Assembly (NCBI GenBank): GCA_900554315.1
Contig: USGP01000002.1
Span: forward strand, 30,422-94,421
Source of the DNA: an uncultured Mycoplasmatota bacterium
Lineage (GTDB): Bacteria > Bacillota_I > Bacilli_A > RF39 > UBA660
Length of the DNA stretch: 64,000 bases
Reading direction: 5' to 3'
Below are positions 21,369-29,892 of the stretch, piece after piece (position 1 is the stretch's first letter; each line of letters starts with the position of its first letter). The notes under the pieces are model-generated. The model did not search any database and was not told the DNA's origin. It was given only the letters and a program-made list of their open reading frames with translations. The position numbers were made by a program, and so were the translations under genes.

Positions 21369-21701
21369 CTATCTAAAAATTGATTGAACTAATGCAAAAA
21401 GAATATCAATAATATAAAAGAACACTGAACAAAAAACAATAAACAATACAGTTGCGATAGAATATTTAACCATATCCTTCTTTGTTGGCCAATGAACTCT
21501 TTTAGCTTCTGTTTTAACACCATGACAAAAAATACGAAATCTTACCCAAAGGCTCTTTTTTTCTGACGTATTTTTTACAGTAGACTGTTTACGTTCCTCT
21601 TTCTTTTCCTTTTTTTGTTTAGACTTCTTTTCTTCTTTATGAAACTGAGTTTCGTCAATCTTATAATTTTCTATTTCTTTTCTCTTTCTAACTTCAGCCA
21701 T
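21369..21701 (-). CDS. secE: Preprotein translocase subunit SecE, with charged N-terminal extension
   Basis: The essential small subunit of the Sec channel. The conserved cytoplasmic amphipathic segment (EAKRVHWPTKKDM) and one membrane span (about residues 82-105) are at the C-terminus. Most Bacillota SecE proteins are around 60 residues; this one has 110, with about 45 extra N-terminal residues very rich in Lys and Glu. Its promoter and start codon support the long form. rpmG, which sits just upstream in B. subtilis, is absent. Confidence 0.95.
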   Translation of the reverse strand: MAEVRKRKEIENYKIDETQFHKEEKKSKQKKEKKEERKQSTVKNTSEKKSLWVRFRIFCHGVKTEAKRVHWPTKKDMVKYSIATVLFIVFCSVFFYIIDILFALVQSIFR

Positions 21702-21756
21702 ATTTCACCATTCCTATTTTTTATTCAAAATAAAAACACTTTCCGTGTTCACCATT

Positions 21757-21785
21757 AAAATAGCATAAACACTAGAAAATGTCAA
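21757..21785 (-). promoter_or_regulatory. secE-nusG promoter
   Basis: TTGACA (21780-21785) and TATTTT (21757-21762), 17 bases apart on the minus strand. A short AACAC/GTGTT hairpin with a T-rich tract follows in the leader. Confidence 0.75.
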
Positions 21786-21798
21786 CAAATAATTAAAA

Positions 21799-22746
21799 TT
21801 ATGATAAATAAGATAAAAGCAAGATAGATAAACCAAGAATTAAAATTAAAATTGGATAAATCAAAGCTCTAGCAAAAGCTGCTTCTCTCATAGAAGAATT
21901 AGCTCGTCTTGAAATACTTGCATAGATAATTCTATTTTCTTTCTCATTATCTGGGATAAGATCTGCAGCATTATATATGGTTGGGGAACTTTTAACCAAT
22001 TGTTTAGAAGGTTGATTGCCAGTTGAAGAAAGCTCTTTTTCTAAATTCATTAATTCTCTTTTCTTTCTCTCTCCAACGTAAGCACTATAATAGACAGAAG
22101 CTCCTCTTTCAATAATTCCCTTGTAGTAAGGAACATCTTCTTCTGGTATAAAAGTAGCAAACTGTTCAAAATTTTCTTTTAAATAAGCCATAGCAGAAGT
22201 ATCAAAGTATTGCAAACAATTAGCATAAATACCAATTTGTAACACAGAAGATAAAAAGATATTATTTCGAACCATTTCCTTTTGTGCAGGTACTTCTAAA
22301 GGAAGAGATGCTAAATCATCAAACTTAACTTGATGTAGAGAATGATTCAACAATTCAATTCGATTCAAAGCAAAAGAACTAATATAATATCCTTGGTCAT
22401 GGATATATTTCATAGCAACATCCATATTAACAAATAATGATTGCAAATCATCCGTATCATAACCTTGAGAAAGCCATTCTTGTAAAGTAATAGAATCGAC
22501 CTTTTTATTAGGGAATGGGATGATAGTTGCTTGTTTCAAGTCCTTTAATTTTTGCTTTTTTTCTAAATCATCAGAACTATTATTAGAAGGGAATGGGATA
22601 ACAGTTGCTTGATTAGGATTACTTTGTTGTTTACTAGCTTCAGAAAAATTTTGGTCATCACGGGAAAAAGAAACAACTTTATTTTGTTTCTGTTCATAAG
22701 GGTTAGCATCAACATACGGAATCCATTCGTCCCAAACATCCTTCAT
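21799..22746 (-). CDS. Unknown tail-anchored protein with a kinase-fold-like segment
   Basis: A 315-residue protein I cannot name. There is no signal peptide; a single C-terminal membrane span (about residues 292-313) suggests a tail anchor with the bulk in the cytoplasm. The N-terminal part has two related copies of an ATxIPFP motif (around residues 47 and 72). A middle segment (LQEWLSQGYD, then MDVAMKYIHDQGYYISSF) resembles the alpha-E and catalytic-loop region of Hanks-type kinases, without the HRD or DFG residues, so it may be a pseudokinase; this is a weak pattern-based idea. It lies directly after sigH, where rpmG-secE would follow. A GGTG ribosome site precedes the ATG. Confidence 0.75.
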   Translation of the reverse strand: MKDVWDEWIPYVDANPYEQKQNKVVSFSRDDQNFSEASKQQSNPNQATVIPFPSNNSSDDLEKKQKLKDLKQATIIPFPNKKVDSITLQEWLSQGYDTDDLQSLFVNMDVAMKYIHDQGYYISSFALNRIELLNHSLHQVKFDDLASLPLEVPAQKEMVRNNIFLSSVLQIGIYANCLQYFDTSAMAYLKENFEQFATFIPEEDVPYYKGIIERGASVYYSAYVGERKKRELMNLEKELSSTGNQPSKQLVKSSPTIYNAADLIPDNEKENRIIYASISRRANSSMREAAFARALIYPILILILGLSILLLSYLS

Positions 22747-22790
22747 ATTCTATTCACCTATTTTAATTTTAAAACAAATCAAAATAATTT

Positions 22791-23387
22791 TCAATTTAAA
22801 TAATAGGAATATAAAAACTTTTTTAAAAATTTTCTAACTTTTAGCATTCTAGAGTCAACAGTTGACACAGAAATATCCAACAACTTAGAAATTTCTTTAT
22901 AAGAAAAACCATTAAATCGTAATTCAAAAACACAGCGACTTACCAAATCCATTAAATACGTTTTCTGATAAAGATAATAGATTATTTCATTTTCATTAGA
23001 ATGATAAAACGTACCGAAAAATGTAGAATCAGGAACAATACGATATGAATAATCTTCATCCGGCAAAGAACAATTTAAAACTTGTTGCTTTTTGGTAGAA
23101 ATAGATCGGCAATAAGTACAAATTTGACGCTCTACACAAAGAGTAGCATAAGTATAAAAAATAGAATTAGAACTTTCTCTATAACTAGTAATTGCATTAT
23201 TAAGACCAATAAATCCTTCCTGAAGTAAATCCTGAAATTCACCACCACAATTAGATACAAATTGAAAATATTTTTTTGCAATTGACTTAATTATAGGTAA
23301 ATATTTTTTATACAAAATATCATAACTACCATCCGTATCTTCACTTATTAAATATAAAGTTTCATAATCATTAGTCTTATAATCCAA
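22791..23387 (-). CDS. sigH: RNA polymerase sigma factor, SigH-like
   Basis: A 198-residue sigma-70 family factor. Region 2 is seen in ILYKKYLPIIKSIAKKYF and EFQDLLQEGFIGLNNAI followed by an FYTYATLCVERQI helix; region 4 is the C-terminal helix-turn-helix (FSYKEISKLLDISVSTVDSRMLKVRKFLK). Its place between rlmB and secE is that of sigH, which directs early stationary-phase and sporulation genes. The start is a TTG at 23387 with a GAGG site 5 bases upstream; no ATG is available near the N-terminus. Its target promoters in this organism are unknown. Confidence 0.88.
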   Translation of the reverse strand: MDYKTNDYETLYLISEDTDGSYDILYKKYLPIIKSIAKKYFQFVSNCGGEFQDLLQEGFIGLNNAITSYRESSNSIFYTYATLCVERQICTYCRSISTKKQQVLNCSLPDEDYSYRIVPDSTFFGTFYHSNENEIIYYLYQKTYLMDLVSRCVFELRFNGFSYKEISKLLDISVSTVDSRMLKVRKFLKKFLYSYYLN

Positions 23388-23394
23388 AATAACC

Positions 23395-24093
23395 TCACTT
23401 TCTATTTCGGATTACCTCATATATCATAATTCCACTAGCTACAGATGCATTTAAACTATTAGTAGTGCCATACATTGGTATTTTTGCAATAAAATCACAT
23501 TTTTTGCTTACTAAATTTGATATTCCAGAACCTTCGTTTCCAATTACTAAAGCAATATTTCCAGAATAGTCAATGCTTCGATAATCAACACTATTCTCTA
23601 AAGCTGTCCCAACAACCCAAAAGTTATTTTCTTTTAATTGATCAATAGTAGACGCCAAGTTAGAAACTCTAACAATTTTCATACAATCTAAAGTACCTAC
23701 ACTAGTTTTCATAACAGTAGCATTTACCTGTACTTGTCTATCTTTAGGAATGATAATAGCATCTACACCGGCCGCTTCACAAGTACGAATAATAGCACCA
23801 AAGTTATGTGGATCTTCTATATGATCTAATATTACAACAAAGGATGGATTGGAATTTAGTACATCTCCCAATGTATAATATTGGTAATCACGAACATAAA
23901 GAAGTATACCCTGATGAACACCATCTGCCAAATAATCAATTTCTTTTTTTTGACGAAAAGAATAAGGAATTTTACTTTTTTCTATCATTGTCAATATTTT
24001 TTTATCATCAAATCCCTGTTGTAAAATGATTTTTTGAACTTTTTCTGGATTTTTTAACATTTCAACAGCAACATTTCTACCATACACTAGCAT
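23395..24093 (-). CDS. rlmB: 23S rRNA 2'-O-ribose methyltransferase, RlmB type
   Basis: A SpoU-family knotted methyltransferase of 232 residues. The N-terminal substrate-binding domain starts MLVYGRNVAVEML. The SPOUT domain has ILDHIEDPHNFGAIIRTCEAAG, LVIGNEGSGI and the C-terminal NSLNASVASGIMIYE knot. Relatives methylate G2251 of 23S rRNA. It overlaps mrnC by 7 bases and precedes sigH by 7 bases; B. subtilis has rae1 (yacP) in between, which is missing here. Confidence 0.95.
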   Translation of the reverse strand: MLVYGRNVAVEMLKNPEKVQKIILQQGFDDKKILTMIEKSKIPYSFRQKKEIDYLADGVHQGILLYVRDYQYYTLGDVLNSNPSFVVILDHIEDPHNFGAIIRTCEAAGVDAIIIPKDRQVQVNATVMKTSVGTLDCMKIVRVSNLASTIDQLKENNFWVVGTALENSVDYRSIDYSGNIALVIGNEGSGISNLVSKKCDFIAKIPMYGTTNSLNASVASGIMIYEVIRNRK

Positions 24094-24470
24094 AACTTAC
24101 CCTCCAATATAATACTCATAAGTTCATCGATTCTATTCTTATTATTAGTTAAATCTAAATAACCAATTAAAGCTTCTAATCCAGTTGCATACTTATAAGT
24201 AATAATATCACAACTTTTAGGATGAGATGTAGTCTTGTAATTTCTAGCTCTTCTTACTACATCCATCTCTTCCTCAGTTAATAAGTTTTGATCTATAAGT
24301 TTTTGTATAAAACACGCCTGACTTTTTGCACTTACATAGGAAACTGCTTTTTTCTGCAACTCATCAACATGAGCAATTCCTTGTTGAATCAAAAAACGTC
24401 TAACATAATTTTCGTAAATAGTATCACCTAAATACGCAAGAACTAAAGAATTAACTTCAATAACTTTCAT
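24087..24470 (-). CDS. mrnC: Mini-ribonuclease III
   Basis: A 127-residue dimeric RNase III-like catalytic domain without the double-stranded RNA-binding domain; the known role is 23S rRNA 3' and 5' end maturation. Visible motifs are LAYLGDTIYE near the N-terminus, RRARNYKTTSHP, and ATGLEALIGYLDL with the acidic catalytic residues. The ATG at 24470 follows GGTG; the upstream TTG at 24488 overlaps cysS and is less likely. It stands between cysS and rlmB as in B. subtilis. Confidence 0.94.
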   Translation of the reverse strand: MKVIEVNSLVLAYLGDTIYENYVRRFLIQQGIAHVDELQKKAVSYVSAKSQACFIQKLIDQNLLTEEEMDVVRRARNYKTTSHPKSCDIITYKYATGLEALIGYLDLTNNKNRIDELMSIILEGKLC

Positions 24471-24484
24471 AAAAACACCAACTA

Positions 24485-25876
24485 TCAATCTATAACTTCA
24501 TAAGTAGTCCCATCACGACCATCAATTAATCGAATACCTTGTTTTAACAAATCATCGCGAATAGCATCAGCCAATGCAAAATCTTTATTTCTTTTTGCTT
24601 CAGTACGCTTTGCAATTTGTTCAAGGATAAATTGTTCATTATCTAACGTTTTCTTTTCTTGAATTAAATCTAAAGATAATACCTGATCAAAATCACGAAT
24701 AAGAACTAATTTACTACAACCTGAAAGACTTTCTTCTTTTAAAACATCATAAACAACAGACAAAGCATTTGCCGTATTTAAATCATCAGATAGAGCTTCG
24801 ACAAAACGATTACGCAATTCCTCTTCTTTTTCAATATTTCTGTCACCAGAATCACTAATAGAAAATATACGGTTTCTTAACTTCTTTAGTGTTGCCATTG
24901 CTTGATCCAAAGCATCATAAGAAAATACTAGTTGTTTTCTATAATGAGAATTTAGACACATAAAACGAAAAGCAAGTGGATCATAACCCTTTTCTTTTAA
25001 TAAAGTTACAGTTAAAATAGCTCCGTGTGATTTACTCATCTTACCAGTTTCATCTAATAAATGCTCATTATGAAACCAATAATTACACCACTTATGACCT
25101 AAATAAGCTTCACTTTGAGCAATCTCATTAGTATGATGTGGAAAAATATTATCAACTCCACCACCATGAATATCTAAATATTCACCTAAATATTTTATAG
25201 AAATACCTGTACATTCAATATGCCATCCTGGATAACCACGACCCCATGGAGAATCCCACAACAATTCATGGTTTTCAAATTTACTAGTAGTAAACCATAA
25301 AACAAAATCTGCTTGATTTCGTTTATTACTATCCTCCTCAACTCCCTCACGAGCTCCAACAACTAAATTATCCTCTTGATGATTCGTTAAAACATAATAA
25401 TCATCCAACTTAGTAGTATCAAAATAAATATTACCACCAGAAATATAAGCAAATTCTTTATCCAATAAAACTTGTATTATCTGTATATATTCATCAATAT
25501 TAGCTGTAGCAGGAGAAACTATTTCTGGCATTCGACAATTTACTAACTTAAAATCATCAAAAAAAGCATCTGTATAAAATTTAGCAATCTCCATAGCTGA
25601 TTTGTGTTCCCTTTTCCTAGCTACTTCCATCTTATCTTCACCAGAATCAGAATCACTTGTTAAATGTCCAACATCTGTAATATTCATAGCTCTAGTTACT
25701 TCATATCCCAAATATCTTAATGTTTTATCTAAGATATCATGGCCTATATAATTACGAATATTACCTATATGAGCATAATGATAAACAGTTGGACCACAAG
25801 TATATAATTTTACTTTTCCTTCTTCATTAGGAACAAATTCTTCAATTTTTCTTGATAATGTATTATAAAGTCTCAT
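24485..25876 (-). CDS. cysS: Cysteinyl-tRNA synthetase
   Basis: Class I synthetase of 463 residues from the ATG at 25876, which follows AGGTGA. Signature regions are YTCGPTVYHYAHIGN (zinc Cys and HIGH motif), GWHIECTGIS (zinc ligands), HHTNEIAQSEA and KMSKSHG. It starts the cysS-mrnC-rlmB-sigH run. serine acetyltransferase (cysE), upstream of cysS in B. subtilis, is absent. Confidence 0.97.
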   Translation of the reverse strand: MRLYNTLSRKIEEFVPNEEGKVKLYTCGPTVYHYAHIGNIRNYIGHDILDKTLRYLGYEVTRAMNITDVGHLTSDSDSGEDKMEVARKREHKSAMEIAKFYTDAFFDDFKLVNCRMPEIVSPATANIDEYIQIIQVLLDKEFAYISGGNIYFDTTKLDDYYVLTNHQEDNLVVGAREGVEEDSNKRNQADFVLWFTTSKFENHELLWDSPWGRGYPGWHIECTGISIKYLGEYLDIHGGGVDNIFPHHTNEIAQSEAYLGHKWCNYWFHNEHLLDETGKMSKSHGAILTVTLLKEKGYDPLAFRFMCLNSHYRKQLVFSYDALDQAMATLKKLRNRIFSISDSGDRNIEKEEELRNRFVEALSDDLNTANALSVVYDVLKEESLSGCSKLVLIRDFDQVLSLDLIQEKKTLDNEQFILEQIAKRTEAKRNKDFALADAIRDDLLKQGIRLIDGRDGTTYEVID

Positions 25877-25930
25877 AAAATCACCTATTATCAGTATATC
25901 ATAATCACCCAAGAAAAAATACAATTTGTA

Positions 25931-28153
25931 TTACAAACTGTATTTAAAATCAATATTTTCTATTAATTTGTCAACTTTTCTTGCCCCCATTTCCTGGTAT
26001 TCAGAGTTTTTTAATATTTCATTAGAAAACTTTATAAAATTACTTTTAGTAATATCAGGAAATTTATTATGAAGTTTGTTGTGAATAATTTTCCTTATTG
26101 ACTTTTCAGAAAAAGGAGAAAAATATCCAATAAAATCTATTCTATTTAATAATTCAGCACCTAAAAAAGCTTTTAACGAATTTCTTATATTAGAAAAAGA
26201 GCCAGAAACAAATCCAATTTCTTCTTGATTTGTCCCTAAATTAGAAGTCATAAAAATTTGAACATGTCTAAAAGAAACCTCCTCTCCATAAGATGTTGTC
26301 ATAATACCATCATCCAACACTTGAAGGAAAAGTTTCAAAACACTTGGATGTGCTTTTTCAATTTCATCTAATAAAAGAATAGAATAAGGATGCAATTTTA
26401 TTTTTTCCAAAACACTAGTTTTATCTAAATATCCAGCATAGCCAGGAGGAGAACCAATAATTTTAGAAACAGAATTAGAATCTTTATATTCGCTCATATC
26501 CAATTTAAAAATTGACTCTTTTGAATAAAAAAGTTTTGCATATTCACGAACCAATAATGTTTTTCCTAATCCACTTTTTCCAACAAAAAGAAAACATTTT
26601 GGTGTAATTCTATTTTTATTCTTTATACTTAATGATTCAACAAAAGAAGAAATAACATCATCTTGTCCTAATACCTTAGATGACAAAACCTTTTTTAAAG
26701 CCACAGTATCTAATTGCATAATCTTTTTAATAGGTATATGGGTTTTATGATAAATAACATCATACACTGTATCTAAATCCAAAATTTCTTTTTTTCTGCT
26801 TCTAAACTGCAAATTTAACTGATTTAATTCATTTTGCAAAGTTTGCTCCTTCTTTCGTAATTTAGTAGCATCTTTATAATCATGTTGAATAATATAGTTG
26901 TTCTTTTTCTCTATTATAGAAGATAACTTAATCTGTAAATGTTGCATATGCTTTTCTTCATCTGTAAAAGAAGAAACTTTGCGAGAACAAGACTCATCTA
27001 ACAAATCAATAGCTTTATCAGGTTGCTTTCCCATAGATAAATATCTATCGGACAACTCAGAAATAGAATCTAAAATTTCATTAGATAAAATGATATCATA
27101 ATATTCCTCATAAATATCTTTTAAATGATACATAATATTTTTTACATTTTCTAAGCTCGTTTCATATACCATAACTTTCTGAAATCTTCGATCAAAAGCT
27201 TTATCACTTTCTAGATATTTTGTATATTCAGCTTTGGTTGTGGCTCCAATGATTTTAATTTTACCTCTAGCCAAATATGGTTTTAAAATATTAGAAGCAT
27301 CAATTGCACCTTCAGCACCACCTGCACCAATAATAGTATGTATCTCATCAATAAACAAAATAATATTAGGAGTTTGTTCTAATTCTTGAACAATCTTATT
27401 CATTCGCTCTTCAAATTCACCACGATATTTTGTACCAGACACTAAAGCAGACATAGAAACACTCAAAATACGCATATTCTTTAATTTGTTAGGAACCAAG
27501 CCTAATACAATTCGACGAGCAAGTTCTTCTACCAAAGCAGTTTTTCCAACCCCTGCATCCCCAATTAAGAGAGGATTGTTTTTTTTTCGACGCATTAATA
27601 TTTCAATAATTTGGCATATCTCATCTTCTCTACCAATAACTGGATCAAATTGTTCACCTCTTGCTTCTTCTGTAAAATCAACGGTAAAATCTTCTAAAAA
27701 AAGATGTGTAGAAGAATTATGAAGCGAACCAACATAATGAAGAGAAAAAGTATCATACAAAGTATCCAAATCTATTCCCATACTCATCATAATACGATTA
27801 GCAACACCTTCTCCCTCCTCTAATAAAGACTCAAATAAAGCTTCAACACTGACATCTTTATCGTCATCTTTACTATCTAAAATTGCATTTTCAATAATTT
27901 TCTTTAACAACGGCGTATATAAAAACCATTCGCTTTCCTTATTTCCAACTCCCAAAACCTCAATTAGCTTTTGTTTAAAATTTTGATAATTTAAATTAAA
28001 ATTAGATAACAAATCCAAAAAATCTTGATTACCATAATGAAGAATAGACAATAGCAAATGTTCACTACTAACATAAGGATGTTTTAATTCTAACATTTCT
28101 TTTTTAGACATAATTAAAATCTTTTGAGCTTCTTCTGTAAATCTTGAAAACAT
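25931..28153 (-). CDS. clpC: ClpC-family AAA+ unfoldase
   Basis: Hsp100 ATPase that unfolds proteins for ClpP. From the ATG at 28153 (GGAG site) it has 740 residues, somewhat shorter than the usual 810-850. Domains: Clp N-terminal repeats (about 1-145), AAA module 1 with Walker A GDAGVGKT (198-205) and the LFIDEIHTIIGAG segment, a middle helical region with a UVR-like EQTLQNELNQL stretch, and AAA module 2 with GKSGLGKT and LLLDEIEKAHP. No ctsR-mcsA-mcsB genes precede it, and I see no CtsR-type repeats upstream, so control differs from B. subtilis. Confidence 0.95.
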   Translation of the reverse strand: MFSRFTEEAQKILIMSKKEMLELKHPYVSSEHLLLSILHYGNQDFLDLLSNFNLNYQNFKQKLIEVLGVGNKESEWFLYTPLLKKIIENAILDSKDDDKDVSVEALFESLLEEGEGVANRIMMSMGIDLDTLYDTFSLHYVGSLHNSSTHLFLEDFTVDFTEEARGEQFDPVIGREDEICQIIEILMRRKKNNPLLIGDAGVGKTALVEELARRIVLGLVPNKLKNMRILSVSMSALVSGTKYRGEFEERMNKIVQELEQTPNIILFIDEIHTIIGAGGAEGAIDASNILKPYLARGKIKIIGATTKAEYTKYLESDKAFDRRFQKVMVYETSLENVKNIMYHLKDIYEEYYDIILSNEILDSISELSDRYLSMGKQPDKAIDLLDESCSRKVSSFTDEEKHMQHLQIKLSSIIEKKNNYIIQHDYKDATKLRKKEQTLQNELNQLNLQFRSRKKEILDLDTVYDVIYHKTHIPIKKIMQLDTVALKKVLSSKVLGQDDVISSFVESLSIKNKNRITPKCFLFVGKSGLGKTLLVREYAKLFYSKESIFKLDMSEYKDSNSVSKIIGSPPGYAGYLDKTSVLEKIKLHPYSILLLDEIEKAHPSVLKLFLQVLDDGIMTTSYGEEVSFRHVQIFMTSNLGTNQEEIGFVSGSFSNIRNSLKAFLGAELLNRIDFIGYFSPFSEKSIRKIIHNKLHNKFPDITKSNFIKFSNEILKNSEYQEMGARKVDKLIENIDFKYSL

Positions 28154-28227
28154 AATATCATCTCCTATATCTATTTTAGGAAAAGAAAAAGAGTACATGC
28201 AAGAAATACAGTACCCAAAAATAAGAC

Positions 28228-28252
28228 AAAAAAAGAGTCTTTCGACTCTTTT
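28228..28252 (-). terminator. Terminator of the YfcC-like gene
   Basis: GAGTC/GACTC core stem extended by A-U pairs (28231-28252) with a TTTC loop and a U-run on the minus strand. Confidence 0.88.
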
Positions 28253-28254
28253 CC

Positions 28255-29784
28255 TTAAATTAGAATTAAAATAGTAAACACGATTAATAATAAAACTAAT
28301 AATTCTAACAATAATTTCCAAATTGTTTTAAACCATTTTCCATATGAGATTTTTAAATAAGATAAAACTCCCATTAAAATTATACTGGTTGGAGCAATTA
28401 GCATAACCAAACCATAAGCAGCTTGATATACTACTGCAATTAATGGATAATTGTCAGCGTTGCTTACGATACCAGCAACATATGGTAATGAAGATTGGAA
28501 AGCATAAAGTGTATCAACATTAAATAATGCTGATAAAATAGCTACAATAAATGTAGTAAATACATTAAATCCATCAGTAAGTCCCAAAATTGCATCATAG
28601 ATAACCATTTGGAAAGAATGATATGTTGTGATTACTAAAATTAAATAAAGAAGAGAAACAATAACTGCTGGACCTAAAGCGCGTTTTGCACCTTTAATAA
28701 ATCCATCAATTAAATCATCAAACTTAACTTTATAAATTAAAGCAATAATCAACATAAATACGATAAGAACTACACATAAATCTAATACAGACCAAGATCC
28801 AAATGGATTAAGAGTTCCTAACAATTTTCCAAAGATTGGGAATCCAAAAATTTCAAATTCAGAAACTGCTGTTGTAGCATCATTCATTACTTGTGAGTTA
28901 AATGCACCAGCCCATGAAATAAAGGCTAAAACCATAATAATGAAAATTAAAGATAAAACTACTACTAATGGCCAAACAACATGTTTTTCTCCACTAACAG
29001 CTGCTGGAACATAAGAATCCTCTTCTTCAGTTTCTGTAACAACAATAACTTTTTCTTCTTTTGCTGCTGCTTTAGTTTCCTTAGAAGATTTAGCTTTTGC
29101 TGTTTTAGTTGTTTTCTTAGTTTCTTTAGCAGTAACCTTTTTAACTGCTGAAGCATTATCAGATTTTTTAACTTTTCTAATATACATAATAGTATTAAAA
29201 ATCAATAATACCATTCCTAAGAATAACAAGATGCATTTTACTAACATATCATCAGTAAATTCACTTCCTGTTAAAATACTATAGATTACACCAGTATTAT
29301 TATAACCTAATGTAGTACCTAAAATACCAATCATAGTTGATCCAATAATTGCTAGAGCAGCTACAATCTTATCATATCCCATTAACAAGATAAGAGATAC
29401 TAACATTGGGAAGAAAATAATTAATCCTAATTGTAATCCACATAGAGATGTTAGAAGAGCAATAAGTACCATGATAATTGATAAAACCACTACTTCTTTA
29501 CCTTTAAATGCTGAAGCTAATTTATCTAACATTGTACGATAAGCAGCTACTTTATTTAACACACCGTAGAAACCACCAACAATTAAAATGAAGATAGCAA
29601 TATAACCAAAGTATGCAAATACAGTAATCGAGTAGCTAGATAAGTCAAATAGCCCAACCTGAGATAGTCCTTCATTAACGAAACCAGTTTGACTTGAATA
29701 GTAACCAATTGGAATCATCCAAGTTAATAAAACAATAACCAATAACGCTATAAGAACCACTTTAAATATATTATGTTTCTTCAT
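28255..29784 (-). CDS. YfcC/DcuC-like ion-transporter-superfamily membrane protein
   Basis: A 509-residue polytopic membrane protein with about a dozen hydrophobic segments, from the ATG at 29784 (GGGAGG site). Layout and phrases such as GGFYGVLNKVAAYR and the late APTSIILMGVLSY segment recall the YfcC/arginine-ornithine-antiporter-like group of the ion transporter superfamily; the substrate cannot be told. A cytoplasmic-looking linker at about residues 205-260 is extremely rich in Lys, Ala and Thr (for example VKKVTAKETKKTTKTAKAK) and then acidic. It is flanked by its own terminator and the lysS terminator, so it is a single-gene unit inserted between clpC and lysS. Confidence 0.75.
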   Translation of the reverse strand: MKKHNIFKVVLIALLVIVLLTWMIPIGYYSSQTGFVNEGLSQVGLFDLSSYSITVFAYFGYIAIFILIVGGFYGVLNKVAAYRTMLDKLASAFKGKEVVVLSIIMVLIALLTSLCGLQLGLIIFFPMLVSLILLMGYDKIVAALAIIGSTMIGILGTTLGYNNTGVIYSILTGSEFTDDMLVKCILLFLGMVLLIFNTIMYIRKVKKSDNASAVKKVTAKETKKTTKTAKAKSSKETKAAAKEEKVIVVTETEEEDSYVPAAVSGEKHVVWPLVVVLSLIFIIMVLAFISWAGAFNSQVMNDATTAVSEFEIFGFPIFGKLLGTLNPFGSWSVLDLCVVLIVFMLIIALIYKVKFDDLIDGFIKGAKRALGPAVIVSLLYLILVITTYHSFQMVIYDAILGLTDGFNVFTTFIVAILSALFNVDTLYAFQSSLPYVAGIVSNADNYPLIAVVYQAAYGLVMLIAPTSIILMGVLSYLKISYGKWFKTIWKLLLELLVLLLIVFTILILI

Positions 29785-29864
29785 AATTAACCTCCCATTA
29801 TCATTATACTTAGATAAAAAGCATTTTACAAGCATTTGACTCTTTTTTTTCTGAAATTTTAGTG

Positions 29865-29892
29865 AAAAAAAGAAAACTCTATTCAGAGTCTT
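29865..29892 (-). terminator. lysS terminator
   Basis: AAAACTCT/AGAGTCTT stem (29873-29892, with one G-U pair) and a U-run. It overlaps the lysS stop codon. Confidence 0.82.

Noticed and set aside
28154..28227. CtsR or HrcA (CIRCE) operator before clpC
   Set aside because: No GGTCAAA direct repeats or TTAGCACTC inverted repeat were seen.
28154..28321. Upstream extension of clpC
   Set aside because: No ribosome site, and the family start MFSRFTEEA lies at 28153 after GGAG.
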